Shown here: piece by piece, positions 46,440 to 59,189 of the stretch | How the letters are laid out: each line of letters begins with the position of its first letter | Position numbering within the stretch: the stretch's first letter is position 1 | Origin: Chinchilla lanigera | Lineage: Eukaryota > Chordata > Mammalia > Rodentia > Chinchillidae | Direction of reading: 5' to 3' | DNA length: 64,000 bases | Assembly: GCF_000276665.1 (NCBI RefSeq) | Contig: NW_004955480.1 | Coordinates: forward strand, 5,656,763 to 5,720,762 | Translations under genes and position numbers: made by a program | Notes under the pieces: model-generated | Told to the model about the DNA's origin: nothing | Database searches by the model: none | The model's input: only the letters and a program-made list of their open reading frames with translations

Positions 46440-46925
46440 CTTCTTAGCACATGGATTGCCTATCTGGTGCTATTTCTGAGTGTCTTCTTCTGAAGGACAA
46501 ATTCAACTCAAGCACATCTTCCTCCAGAAAGATGTACAGGTTCTGGAGGTACGAAGTTCAAAGTGAGTCTCACAAGAGCAAAGTGAAGTTGTTGTTAACT
46601 CTTATTCCTTCTGGAGACTGGAGATTGCATAGTCTTCTCCAATTTGTGGAAGCCGTGTACATCCTTAGCATGTGACCCACATTCAAAGGATTTCTGCCAG
46701 ACTCTGCTTCCATCATCTCATCTCGTGCTGCCTTTAGCCCTCTGGTCTTCCACTTACAAAGACCCTGGTGATTATACTCAGCCTATCTGGATGAGCCAGA
46801 ATAATCCTTTCACCACATAACCCTTCATTTAATTACATCTATCAAGTCCCTTTGCCTTATAAAGCAACATAGTAGGCGATTAAGATGTGGACATCTTTGG
46901 AAACTCATTATTCTATTGACTATAG
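46440..46925 (-). mobile_element. MLT1-like MaLR LTR, antisense
   Basis: 'gcctatctggatgagccaga', 'ataatcctttcaccacataa' and 'gatgtggacatctttggaaa' with the end 'ttattctattgactatag' follow the antisense order of MLT1-type LTRs. The left boundary is unclear. Confidence 0.55.
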
Positions 46926-47154
46926 GAGTGGGTGTCTATATGTAATAAAATAATGTATAAAACACCTGACACACAGTAGGTACTCACTATAAATGAATCC
47001 CATTAATGTTAAATATGTCAAATGTGATACTAAGATCATCGTTGTATAGTCAGCAAAATCATAAATATATATAAACCTAATTTTTAAATTATTTATAATA
47101 TAGTCTGATAATGTTCAGAAATGTTTTATGTACATGAAATCCCAGGTATCCTAT

Positions 47155-47740
47155 TGTATCAGTGAATTTTTCTGTTGCTTGTACAACTGTTGAACACCCA
47201 CAACTTAAGGGAGGAGAGGTTGATTTTGGTTTATGGATGTTAGTCCATGAGTGGCTGGCTCCACAGCAGAAGTATCAGGGAGCAGACTGTCCCAGAGCAA
47301 AGCTCCTCAGTTTATAGTGCCCTGCAAGCAAAAATCACACCTCCAAGACACACACAAAAGTGTGGTTACTGACCTCCAAGCCAGCTCACAGGCCAATCAA
47401 GTTGATAACTAATAGGGAAACTTGATCTTTTATGGAATGATTTACACAAACACAATGTTACTTTTGCAAAAACAAAACAAAACAAAACAAAACAGCAAAC
47501 ACACAGGTATTCATCCTGTAATTCTGCATCCAAAATACTTAATAAACTCTCTCTACTTCTCTCCATCTCTGTTACCATTATCTCATCTGAGGGCCCTGAT
47601 CTACCAACAAATTATGATTTTTATCAATGGATTAATCCACTGACAAAGTGAGAGCCCTCATAATATAATCATTTTTTGAAAGCCCACTTCTACACACATA
47701 CATATGACTTTGGGAAACATTCTAGATCTAAACCATAGCA
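47155..47740 (-). mobile_element. MaLR LTR, antisense
   Basis: Left end 'gaatttttctgttgcttgta' with 'gaggttgattttggtttatg', and right end 'attctagatctaaaccatag', fit the antisense MaLR order. It contains an (AAAAC)n run at about 47466-47492. The 70-73-codon frames are by-products. Confidence 0.65.
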
Positions 47741-48499
47741 TAAATAGTACAAAGAACTCCAAGCAGCGTTTTGTTAGTCATTAACAGACTTAAATTTATT
47801 CCTGGTAGAAAAAAAATGCAAATCCATTGTTTTTTAATCTAGTCCAGTTTTAGAAAGTTTCTCAATAGAACTATAAAGGGTAATGATTTTTTTTTCTTGA
47901 ATTTTGGCAACAGTTTTTGAGAAACATACTTCAAACTCCAAGTTGAATTTGAGGTGTCTCTTTAACCCATGTCAGGAGGAGTTCCTCAAACAGAGGGTGA
48001 TGCCCCTGAACTCAGAGAACATGGCCTGTGGAGGAGATGCCTGGTTACTTCACCCTTACAAGAAGAAGTTAAAGCCTCTTGCAAACAGTGATGGGCTGCC
48101 TGTAGGGTAGATTCTTCTTGCATAGATTCTTTCTCTGTTCTTCATCAGCCTACAGTAGAAATACTTGTTTAGAGGAAAGGGATAGTAGGGACTACAGGCA
48201 CACCTGGGACAGGGTCTAAGAAATGGGAGTTTGGAACCACCCACTTCAACCTGCTCTGCTCTGTGTGGCCTAGAGAGGAGAAGGAAGGATTCCTGTGATT
48301 TTCATTGTGTTCAATCTGGTCCATCGGGATCAAAAACCTGATGAGAATGTGAAAGGAGCCCTGGAGGGGATATTTCCAGGCATTTTCCTTTGGAAACTGA
48401 CGTCTTCCTTAGGATTCTGGCAAAGAAGCCTGAGGATGTGGTGGAAAAGTGGTAAGCAATGGCCTGGAACATCTCCCATCCGTATGACCTTGACAGGTT

Positions 48500-48960
48500 C
48501 TGAACCGTTCTCCATACTACTGTCAACGTGATTTTACAAAAAAGTCAACTGTATGGTACTAATTGCCTACCTTAGGCTTTCCAGTGTCTTTTCCTTGATT
48601 TTGGAAAAAAAACCCTAAAATTCTCATCAAATCTTATGAGGTTTCACCTGGCTTATCATGCGCCCCCTTTCCTTTGCTGCTCTGGGTCCTTATTTAGGCT
48701 TCTTGTCCCTCCCGAAATGATGCACCATGGCGCTTTCTCCTAGAACCCTCTTACCACCTTTCTGCTCTTTCCCCTGCTTGGCCTGCTATTCCCTCTGCTG
48801 TCCTTGAGTTCATATCTCAGAATGCTACTTCTGTGAAGCCTTTCGTGTCCACCACACTCCACTATCGGCAAAGCTCAGGTTACTTCCATCACGTGCTCTG
48901 TATCATCACCATAGCTAAATGCCTCATGTGCAGTTGATGGGTTAAATTTTGTCTTTGTAG
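48500..48960 (-). repeat. L2 LINE fragment, antisense
   Basis: 'ggctttccagtgtcttttcc', 'ttggcctgctattccctctg' and 'atgctacttctgtgaagcc' match antisense L2 ('tgctgttccctctgcctgg', 'cagagaagcc'). It is the second large antisense L2 piece in this region and may share an origin with 46030-46400. Confidence 0.7.
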
Positions 48961-49164
48961 AGACTAAAAACCTCAAATTCATAGGATACCATCCTTACTC
49001 AAGTCCAGACTCTCTAGGAGCTCTTTCTTACTCTGTGTGCGATCTCAGTGATTAATAAATAATTACATTTTATGTGGACTTTAATTATTATTTGGCCTGG
49101 AACAAAAGACCCCTTTTCAAATCTGAGTGCTCTGTTCATCACATCCAGGTATGTATGGCTTGGT

Positions 49165-49550
49165 TCTGTAGTCTGAATGTCCTCTCCACATTCATGAGCT
49201 GAAATTTCATCCACAGTGAGATATTACCAGGTAGGGACTTGTGGGAAGTAATTAAATCAAAAAGGGCAGAACCCTCATGAGTGGATCATTGCTTTGTACA
49301 AAGGCTGGAGGGAACTAGCTTAGGTTCTACCCCTAAAAGATAATACATTTACTCCTCTTCAGGACATAGCAACAAAGAGTAATCTCAGAAGCACACTTGC
49401 CCTTCACCAGACGCTGAACCTGTGGGTGCCTCAATCTTACCCTTCTAGCCCTTACGATTTTGAGAAGTAGATTTTTCATAAATGGTACAATCATAAATGG
49501 TACAATCTCAGGGTTTTTTAAAGCAGTATAAGTAAACTGCAATGCTTAAC
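49165..49550 (+). mobile_element. MaLR LTR, sense
   Basis: 'gtctgaatgtcctctccaca', 'gggaagtaattaaatcaaaa' and 'aaccctcatgagtggatc' follow the sense order, with 'cttctagcccttacgatttt' and 'taagtaaactgcaatgctta' toward the end. Contains a 15-bp duplication at about 49477-49507 (tcataaatggtacaa twice). Confidence 0.6.
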
Positions 49551-50117
49551 AACTGCCACAGAGAAGATCACCACCCAAATACCTGACTTCACCATCACCT
49601 CCTCCAACCTCAAGCCACTGATTTAAAAATCTGTCACTTATACCTATGTCAATTTTCATACCCCCTTACTCTCCTCTGATCTGAGTGACATATTTCTCTG
49701 CTTTTTCTAACATTTCATTATATATGGGATTCCAGTTCCCTCCAATATGTCAGTCATCTGCTGAGACCCATACGGCACTGGACAGTGAACACAGCACTCC
49801 TGTCCTGCCCTGAGCCTCGTGTCTAGAACAGAGCCCACTCCAGCTTCGCGTGAGATGCTACAATTCCATCAATTCAGCCCTATGACTCCTTAACACAACC
49901 AAAGATGACAAAATACTCATAGCATTGAGTTATCACTCACTTACTATAGTTCTAAAGTTTTAAAGTTTTACTGTACAGTCTTAATTTAGTCTGTAAAGGA
50001 AACTATTCCTGGGTAATATAGATGCACAATACACATAGTTGTGTATGTTTTATATGCACATGTCAATTCTGACTCCACATGTAACTCTGGCCAAGGCGCT
50101 ATTAAAATTATCACAGG

Positions 50118-50294
50118 ATTTATTTATTCATTTATGTCTTGAGGATGGAACACAGGACCTTCTCACTGAGCTACATCCCCTGCTCCTTGGTTCCTCCAAG
50201 TTCCTCCAAGGAACTCCACAGGTTCCTCCAAGAGCTCAATCTTGCAATGCTCCTGCATCAGCATTCCAGAGGGATTATCACCATACCCAGCTAC
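50118..50294 (-). repeat. Degraded B1-dID SINE, antisense
   Basis: ID complement ('gaggatggaacacaggacct', 'ctcactgagctacatcccct'), then a B1 complement end ('ttccagagggattatcacca', 'tacccagct'). In between 'ggttcctccaag' has expanded three times (50188-50233). Confidence 0.6.
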
Positions 50295-50769
50295 TAGTTA
50301 TCTTTGAAAAGCTAAATTCTTTCTTATTCTCATAACATTTTTTAATATTCCTCTCTAATTCCTTACCCGCTTCTACATGTTGATTTCCTTCATGAATATG
50401 GATCATAAAACACATACTAAAATTTACCAAGGCTCCTCCCCTTAGCTCAGCATGATTGCTCAGTGAAGGCATTACTATATGTTTGAAAGCACAAATCACA
50501 AATCTGTGAAAAACGGGAAGTAAGACAAGGTTGAAAAAAGCGGGGCCTTTCTCACTTCCTGGTTCCACTAAAGTGTGGACCTTGCCCCTCCGAATGCAGA
50601 CACGGCATTTGTCTTCTATGGAGACCAAAAACAGCTCCAGGAGTGTATATGTTTCTCATCTCTCTCAGAGCCTCAATATCTTTTATCAAAACGCGTAGGG
50701 ACAAGGGACTTCAAAGGGAATTCCTTCCTTAGATCAGCTCAGTGGGTGGCTGAGAGGGACAAGAAACAA

Positions 50770-50960
50770 GCTCCTGATTAGTATTTATTGAGTGCCAAGT
50801 GTTTCCTCAACACTGTATAGTACACAGAGAAAGACATGGTGCATGCCCCATGGGGTTACCCTCTAAATAGGACCGATGAAGTGAAGTATAATTGGCTGAA
50901 TACCTACCCTGTGTTGATGACTTCTCTATGGGAACCCAAATCGTCCTCCGTGGAGACTGG
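50770..50960 (+). repeat. L2 LINE 3' fragment, sense
   Basis: 'tagtatttattgagtgccaa' and 'cacagagaaagacatggtgc' then 'ccatggggttaccctctaaa' match the L2 3' order. Confidence 0.65.
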
Positions 50961-51999
50961 TGCTATTCACCCAGCCCTAACAAGCACACTATGTCTTCTG
51001 AGAGCCTGGCACAGGCCGCCCCATCAGGAGGGCGAGCTGTGAGCTATGTTTGTTCTACCAGCCTCTCATTCAGACTCCCCCTCCAAATACGGCCTTCAAT
51101 GGCCTCAGTAGCGGTAGGAAGTCCATAGACTGCTTTGTGGATGATCCAGGAGAATCAGGAAGATCCTTATCCTGGAGACAAAAGCTCAGCCTAATACTTC
51201 TAGAATTGTTCTCCTGACTGGCCTTTTTAACGTGTTGCTTCAGCGGCTACCGCTCCCTACTGGCTTCCCCGTCTCTTTTTATATCAAGTGGGCACCTCTG
51301 AGCAGCTACAGACTTACTATCCCTTCCCACTGGCCTGAGTATGCCCTGAGGTGAGCATCTCACTCACACACTGTCTTATTCTGCACGTCCTACCCAAGGT
51401 ACCTCACAAGTCTTGGCAAATCTTTCTTCTTCTCTCCAAAACAACCATCTTCTCATATGTACTTGACCTGAGGAACTTCAAAAATTAACTCAGCTTGTGC
51501 AGTCTCTAACCTTGCAAACATCTTGCAAACCTAGTTTTAGTCCTCATTACTAAATCCTGTTTTAGTTTAGTTTATTTGACTTCCAGTTTTGAAGAAAAGC
51601 ATATCTATACCCACAGCTGATGTGCAAATACAGAGCAAGCAGCTATAAAGTGCTCATGACTGAATCCAGAAGCAACACTATTTCTGGAGCACTGGAAAGT
51701 GGTCCTGATGTAATCCAAAAAAGGTTATTAGATAGTTATTGTTGTTGTTTCACCTATTTCTTTCTAAAATTTATGCCACTTATTTTCTGTAGTTCTTATT
51801 AATCTCTAAATTCAACTAAGTATGTAGAGGTTAGAACTATAGGTTAGTATAAGCCAAAAAAGGGGACAGACTCTGCTATTCCAGCTCTAGAAGTCCTATC
51901 ACCTCCAGAGTTGGTTGGTGTGCTGTGTTCATTGTCACAGCTACCAGAAATGTAACTGGTGAGGCTGCACAAACGTGTTTACAGCCTACAATCTAAAAA

Positions 52000-54120
52000 T
52001 TCAGAAAAGCTACCCTGAACAGAAAAACAAATCATGAAATTAGACACCCAATTTCAAATAGTATAATTACCAGATGCAGAACAGAAAGTAACCATATTTG
52101 AAATATCTTTAAAAAATCACAGATGGGTTGAAAGTATGAATAAGGAACACAAGTGTGTAAAAATAAAACAGCATATTTTTTAAAATTACCTTCTATAAAA
52201 TTTTAAAATGTCAGCGCCATAGTTAAAACATAGCTTAAATAAAAGCGATGATACAGCTGAAGAAGTACTAACGTAAAAGACATACATCTAAAGAAAATAT
52301 GCAAAATGTTATGTGGAAAAGGAAAGAAATGAAATATATGAAAGATAAACAAGAAGCATGGAAGAACGATTTTTTTAAAAAAATCTAACAAGTATCCAAT
52401 AGGAATTCAGAGGCTAATGGAAAGACAGAATGAAGATTGAATATTTATTTTGGAATCAGAGATTTCAGAGATGAATGAACGTGTGAGAATGCGTGATGAA
52501 TGAATGAATGCTAAGAATGTGCAATGATGTAAATAATCAGGAAAGCACACAAAAACATTCAACAAAATATGAAAAGAAACCTCATTGAGCATCTTAGCAA
52601 ATCTTCAGAATGCAATTAAAATCAGATCACTTTAAAGACAGCTAGGAAGATTAAAAGATTAACTACAAAAGAAAAGAAATTAAATCACATAGAATACTCA
52701 ATGACAACAATTAAAATTCTGAGGAAAAAATCCATAAACCTAAAATTGCATACCAGGTAAGTCATTCTAGGAGAAAAGAAAGAAAATATTAAGATAACTG
52801 GCAAAAGCGTCTAAAGAAAGAAAGGAAGTTGTAAAATGATCCCAATAAGAAGTCTGAAGTTGTAAAAATTTAGTGGTGGTTATAGAAACTGGAAAGCATA
52901 CAAGAATATTTAAACAAAAATTGAGTGATTTATGAAATTAACTGTTTAATTTAGGAAATAAAAATAAGATAGAAGTAACACAGTTATTTGTAAAATATAA
53001 TTTAGATTTGTAGATTGATATTTGTAACATATAAGACAGAAAAGAACACTGGAGTTAAAATATCCTGAAATATTTTACTGTTAGGGGAAATGATTCATTC
53101 ATTGAGCAGAAATGACAGAAACAAACCAGTGAACATTAGGTTTAAGTAAAATATGTACATTACATTTTTATGAACAAGTAATAAAAGAATTAAGAAAAAG
53201 GTATGGCACTTTAAAAATTATAAATGCATTGGGAAGGTCTTTTTTGTCTATGACTTGTACATCAAGGAACATTTTGGTCATTCTTCTAAGATTATGATAC
53301 ACATGTATATTAACTGTTGTTATTCCCTAATTATTTTGTTATAAAATTTTGTTTTATTTTTTCATAGAAGGAAGAAAAGTGCTTTTATCCACTGTCATTA
53401 TTAGTATCTACTTGTATTACATTAAAGAAAAATCAAAATGACATTGGGACAATGTTGTTAAAATACTCAACCACTGACACAAGAAGGCAGGAAATGAGGT
53501 TTTTAAACACACACAAAACAAATTAAACTGAGTATATCAAAATCACAGAATAAGAATAGGCGAAATATTTTCAAATACATCAGTAACTAATATAAAGAGG
53601 TTATAAATTCTTTAGATATAACTTACAGCTTATCAGATATGTACAAAAATAGTGAAAATTTGACAAAAGTCTATTCAAGAAAGACAGGTGGAAAATTATA
53701 GGATGCAAAGGGACTGAAAAGGAAATAAATACAAAAATAAAAAAGCACACTAACATAAAAGTGGTCTATGCTCTATGAGACAACATAAATGGGACAAAAC
53801 ATTGTTTGGATTATAAAGTCAACAAATATTTTATAAAAAGTTTTAAATCATATGGATGATTTTTATGTGAATTCATACCTAAAATTTTATAGACTTGAAA
53901 TATATAAAAAGGAAAAAAACAATATTACATGGGCACTTTGAAAAATCTACTGTCACCAATTCAAATGCCCTTGGCAATTTGTAGATCAGTCAAACTAAAA
54001 GTATGTACATACATAGTTTATTTGAACAGCACAATGTCCAGGTGTATCACTTATCTAATCCTGAGAAAACTGTTCAGATTGATCACATGTAACATGAAAA
54101 AGCATATCTCAAAGTAGTTT
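52000..54120 (+). repeat. Old L1/HAL1-type LINE, sense, AT-rich
   Basis: Long A-rich plus strand with scattered old-L1 words, such as 'tcagatcactttaaagacag' and 'cctaaaattgcatacca'. No reading frame longer than about 60 codons. I am confident it is an A-rich LINE-like remnant but not of the exact subfamily or ends. Confidence 0.45.
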
Positions 54121-54675
54121 AAAATTCAGTATTTACAGGTCATATTTTCTATCTAGAATATGTTAGAAATCTATAATAAAAGAATAGTGGGTAAAACCCA
54201 GAAATTTGAAAAAGTAAGGTTTATATAGTTCAAGGAGTAATCAATATGTCTAAATACAAAACTTTAATATCTTCATTTCAAAAAAAGGAAAAAGTCAGTT
54301 ATTTGATATTAAGTAACTTGTCAAAGGTTGCACAGCTAAATATGGCAAAGTTCACAAAGTTCATAATTTTATTCTTTGTTTATTCTTTATTCTGAGCCTG
54401 GGTGATCTAACTATAAAGTTTTTTGTTTTTGTTTTTGTTGTTTTTTTAAACCCATTCGATTTGCTTATACCATCATTCCTTTTGGAATGATTTCTAATCA
54501 ATTACCCATTCTCCACCTACTGGTTATTTAGAAGTATGATTTTTAATGTGGAAATATTTGAAGACATTCTAAGTATCCAAGTGATCTTTAGTTTAATTCC
54601 ATTTCTATACAGCTTGCTTGTAAAAAATAAATATGAAAAATAAAAACATAACCCACAAGATCTCCATCTTTGAAA

Positions 54676-54751
54676 TTTTTTTTTTCAGTACTGGGATTCA
54701 AACTCAGGGCCTTACACTTGCCAGGCAGGCACAAAGGCATATCCCCAGCCC
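54676..54751 (-). repeat. ID SINE, antisense, partly deleted
   Basis: T run, 'cagtactgggattcaaactc', 'acacttgccaggcaggcaca' and 'catatccccagccc'. The 'gctgagctaaat' block is missing, a small internal deletion. The flanks 'tttgaaat' occur on both sides. Confidence 0.85.
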
Positions 54752-55390
54752 TTTTGAAATATATTGAGATTTTTGAATTGGCCAACATATGATTTATATT
54801 TTGTGAATTACCATGTGCATTTGCAAAAGACGTGTAGTTTGTATTTAAGGCACAGTGCCCTATGCATGCCAGTTACGTTTAAGTTGGCTTACACTAGTGT
54901 AACAATCTTCTGTAGCCTTCCTAATTTTTTTCTACTTATTTTATCAATTTCATTAGTTGTACTAGCAGTGCTAAGTATGACTTATTTTTCTCAACAGTGA
55001 TGGTTACTTGTTTTGACATAAAATCTTTCACTTATTTTGTTGGATTTATCCCTAAATATTTCATGTTTCCAAGTGTTATACTGTTTTTATTTCATGTTCT
55101 TTATCTATCTATTGCTGGACATATAGGCTGCTTTGAAGATTTGGCCACCATGAATTGTGCCGCTATAAACACAGGTGTGCATGTATCGCTGTGCAAGGAT
55201 ATCTTTAACTCTTCCAGAAAGATGGTCAAAAGGGGACTAGCTGGGGCAAATGCAATTTCTATTCTCAGTTCTTTGTGGAATTTGCATGCTGATTTGCATA
55301 GTGTTTGTACTGTTACATTCCCACCAGCAAGGTCAAAGGCCTTCTTCCTCCCTCACTCCCCATCCCCACAGCCTTGCCAGCTGATGGTTT
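54752..55390 (-). repeat. Old L1 ORF2/3' region, antisense
   Basis: 'ggccaacatatgatttatat' and 'ttaccatgtgcatttgcaaa', then 'tctattgctggacatatagg', 'gccgctataaacacaggtgt' and 'cattcccaccagcaaggtc' follow antisense L1. The copy is much diverged. It includes the first copy of the 76-bp repeat. The 148-codon frame at 54997 is the antisense of LINE sequence, not a gene. Confidence 0.75.
54879..54954 (+). repeat. 76-bp perfect direct repeat, copy 1
   Basis: Starts TTAAGTTGGCTTACACTAGT and ends TTATCAATTTCATT. Identical by eye to 56045-56120, 1166 bp downstream. The translated frames agree: KLAYTSVTIFCSLPNFFLLI appears in both overlapping open frames. This copy lies in a continuous antisense L1 fragment, so it is probably the donor. 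Confidence 0.95.
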
Positions 55391-56044
55391 CCCTAGCTCT
55401 ACTAATACCACTTGTTATGTCAGTAGGTCAGAGAAGGATATGAGTCTAAAGTTTTGCTATTTCCTTACCTACAGCAGGGTGGAATCATGAGTCCAAAGCA
55501 CCACTACACAATTTAGAATCTCCCATATCCAGTTGTTTTAAATATAGTCCACCATATCCTCATGATTCTATACATTTAAAGACTGTCTATTTTACATCTC
55601 CCACAAAACTGTGCCCAGCTTCTTCTAATTATGAAAAAAAAACAAACCCTGAGCAATAAAAGACTCCAGATTGCTGCTGCTCTGACCTGGAGGCTGCCCA
55701 TCTTGCCGCTGAGTAACATCAGTTAGATGTTCAAGGCCCCTCTTGGCTCCCCCCAATCTATGTCCTCCTTGTGCTATTTCCCTTCTGGGTGCTGGCTCCA
55801 TGCTGCTATCTTTGGAAGATTTCTTGCTGGGAGAGTCTTCCCTTCTCACGTAGCACTGCCCCATTGCTGCTCAAACGCAGCTTGTTTACTGCTCCCTCAT
55901 ATGGCCAGGGTCTCAGATCACTGAACCTTCCATGCTATTATATCCCAGGACCTATCTTGGGATCTACTATAATGGTGTCACTCCCACTGCCTTTGCCCTA
56001 CTCCCACCAACACATTCCCTGCACCATAACCAGGTTTTCCTTTC
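55390..56044. other. Unassigned sequence between the 76-bp repeats
   Basis: Richer in G and C than the L1 around it, with frames of up to 130 codons on the plus strand that look like chance ('LPFSRSTAPLLLKRS'). It could be an unrecognised LTR or processed insertion. I found no poly-A, no clear terminal repeats and no protein family. Confidence 0.4.
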
Positions 56045-56120
56045 TTAAGTTGGCTTACACTAGTGTAACAATCTTCTGTAGCCTTCCTAATTTTTTTCTA
56101 CTTATTTTATCAATTTCATT
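56045..56120 (+). repeat. 76-bp perfect direct repeat, copy 2
   Basis: Second copy of the segment at 54879-54954. Its left neighbour ends 'accaggttttcctttc', and its right neighbour is a CTTTCTTTC run. Neither resembles the L1 context of copy 1, so only these 76 bases moved. Confidence 0.95.
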
Positions 56121-57609
56121 TCCTTTCTTTCTTTCTGCCCTACTGAAAACTTACCTTACTTAGAATAAAATTAATATACCTTATTATGGCCTGAACCATG
56201 TTCCAGACTCTATCTCCTCTGTACTGTGAGTTGAACTTGTGCTATGCTTCATGGTGTATATTACCCTCAAACTACATTTTCCTTGTTTCTCTTGCACTAA
56301 CACACCATGCTTATTTTCATTTCAGGACTTCATCACCTGGAAAGTTTTGCCTAGATATATGCATGAATTCTTCCTTCTTATTAATTATGTTTGTGATTAC
56401 CATCACCTCCTCAGACCCCCCCTTTTTACACTTTAATATCCTTTATTAAGCCAATTAGATACTTTGTAGCTGGTTTTTCTTTCTCTCACAATAATTATGG
56501 TCTCTTCAGAGATAACACCTGGTCTATTTTATCCAGGAGTATAACCACTTGTCTATCACAAAGGAAAAACTTAAACAATTGCTACATAAAGGAGTAATGA
56601 ATAGAACATCATTCCAAACACAGATAAATAGTACTCTGATCATAGAATCAGAACATTCAAATAGTCCCAATTCCCTGCTTGAACCTTAGGGTCTGATAAT
56701 GTTAAACAACTTTAGTTTCTAAAATGCCAACTCATGCACTTCCTCTGCATTCTTTGATGCTTTCACATCTCGCTCTCTAATTGGTTGTCTAATTCTTCCA
56801 CATTTGAACCACTGAATCCCAAATTAGATTAGAGAATTTCTTCAGAATGCTCCAACTTACCTACCTCACAGCTCTTATCCCGTTCTATTCCAGTTCTCTT
56901 GTTTAACTCCCTCATCAGATTCAACTTCTTGAAAACAAGGAATGTGTTTGTCTTTTCTTAAGTGTTATATGACCCTTATGTGCTTGCAATAATTTTTGTA
57001 GTTGTAAGAAATGGATATTTTCCTTCTGATCTTCTTGAAGGAAGTTTCATAGTTCTTAGAATTGTATGTTAAGTTGCATGGACTTTATTTTATAAAAAAA
57101 TTAAGAAAATAGGTGAATAGAACATCACTGATATGTTATATCTCAGAATGTATATCACATGAGAAAATTTTCTAAGTAGTAAGTACAGTAGAGTTGGAGA
57201 GAAATGATGTAGACAAAATATGATGTATCTGTTCTGTTTGAATTTGTGCTGTGAAATGGGTTGACAATCATGATGGTATTAGAAAAAAAGCCAGGTATGT
57301 TAGAGTGCCAGGTAAGCCCACATGAAGCTAGCTGCTAACTATGTTGAACTATGAGTATGTAGCAGTTACAGCTATTCTAATCTATGTCACGAACTAGTTT
57401 CACTCAGTTTCTTAATAAAGCTTTGTTGAAATAGTGAGTAATGGAAAGAATTCTGAAAGTAGTATAAATTAAGTAAAAAGATAATTGTGTATAAATTAAT
57501 GTAAAACATCATTCAGGAAGAATTTTTTGTGAAAGAAATCTTTTCAATTTCTTGGCAGACAATATACTGATTGACTAGGAAATGCAGAAGACAAATGGGT
57601 TAAACTCCA

Positions 57610-57975
57610 GTGTAGATGCATTAGCTTTCTGCTACTCTGAAAATGCAACATTTTACAAAAGAAAGATGTTCGGTTCACAGTTTCAGAGCTTTCCATCCAT
57701 GGCCCTGTTGCTCGAGGCCTGTGGTGAGCCAGCATAGAAGGGCAGGGCTGAGTAGGAGAGGAAGCTGCTTATCTCACGGGAGCTAGAAAGCAAAGACGGA
57801 AAGGGGAACAGCTCACTATCCCATGACCTCCTGCAGGAGAATGACCCTGAGGACAGAACTGACCAAGATATTGATGGCGTTCTATAGAGGCAACTCTGAG
57901 GAACTGTAAGAGAGGGCTTCCTGAGTGGATCTAAAATGTGGATTTTCATCCTAAGGATCTGGAGTGAGGTCAGAG
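57610..57975 (-). mobile_element. MaLR (MT-like) LTR, antisense
   Basis: 'attagctttctgctactctg', 'gttcggttcacagtttcaga', 'tccatggccctgttgctcga' and 'cctgtggtgagccagcatag' follow the antisense MaLR order. The right part decays near 57975. The 104-codon minus frame within is not a gene. Confidence 0.7.
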
Positions 57976-58829
57976 ATGCTTTATTCACTGGAAACATCCT
58001 AACAATTCAGATGCTTCCAAACACATTTTTAAATAGAAGGCTCTCTTGTGCAGTACTAAAGTTCTGTAGGGTGCAAAATTCTCAATTGAGATGCACTGGA
58101 AAATATATCTGCCATTCACTTGAAATTTATATCTCTTTACCTAGCCCCAACTTCATCTCAGACTGACATGGCATGCTTGCCTTAGTAGTTTTTCTAGCTG
58201 AAATCAGATGATCCCCAGTCCTTCTGTTCTTACCCATGTCCCACAAAGCAAGAGAGGACCGACCACCTTCACATTGATTTTACATAGTTCTGAGGTTACT
58301 CTATTTCCAAGTATTTCCTAGTTTATGTGAACAAACATCAAAATTAAGCAGATAAAACTCAAGATACACATGACCTATGAAATTTAAAATAATTGGATAA
58401 CAAATTTAAAACTTCAACTTGTACTGCTAATAGTTCTTTATGATCCATTTCAAGAATTAGCAGTGTTCAGAGAGTAAGATTTTCCACTGATTTTTAAATG
58501 ATGAAAGAACAAGAGATCACTGTTCTAAACTTGTCCAATATAGTTTCTGTAATATAGTGTATCTGTCACCTTTTGATGTATTTCTCTTTTTTCTTACACA
58601 CAGTGCATTTATTGTGTTTTATATTTGCATAACATATTTACACACACATGTATATTGAGTAGAAATGAATTGAGATGCTTTTCTCAAAATCTGGTTACTC
58701 GTACTTCTATCCTTGGTATTCTGAGTACATGTGGATGGAATGAGTTATGTTAAACCATTCCAGCTACTTTAGGTGCAAAACACAGGGCAGAGGGCTGTGT
58801 TACTGCACTTTGTTGATCCCGGTAGCCGT

Positions 58830-59180
58830 TCTGCACTCAGTCTAGAATTCCCCCAAGAGTCACCCTGCTGGGATTGCAGTGCCATCTGGTTCCCGTTTCA
58901 TTCTGTCCAGAGCATAGTGTTCTGTTACACGTTCTGTGTGCTGGATCCAGTTGATGATATTTGAGGTCCCTGTGACCCACAGTGATGAGGATCTCGGAAG
59001 ATGATGGGCTCGTTAAGCACATCTCATTTTAGACAAACGGCAAGTGGCATTTTGTTTATATGGTTCATTTCGCCAACAAATTAGATTTCAAATTGATTGC
59101 TTTTTAAAACGGCTTTGTTCATCAATTCTGAGACTAGGCAATTACAATCAGAAATTTAGTAATTAATGGTTGCCTATATT
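58830..59180. other. Candidate conserved non-coding element, homeodomain-motif rich
   Basis: No repeat features. The right part is AT-rich yet complex, with CAATTA (59139-59144), TAATTAAT (59160-59167) and several TTCATC/CAATT motifs; the left part has GTGCCATCTGG, a partial CTCF-like core (about 58881). This is the texture of developmental enhancers. No direct evidence of function. Confidence 0.3.
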
Positions 59181-59189
59181 AAAAAATGT

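Noticed and set aside
54997..55443. 148-codon plus-strand frame
   Set aside because: It lies on the antisense strand of a decayed L1 and reproduces LINE nucleotide patterns, so it is not a gene.
58881..58895. Second CTCF site (GTGCCATCTGG)
   Set aside because: The last positions of the core do not fit the consensus.
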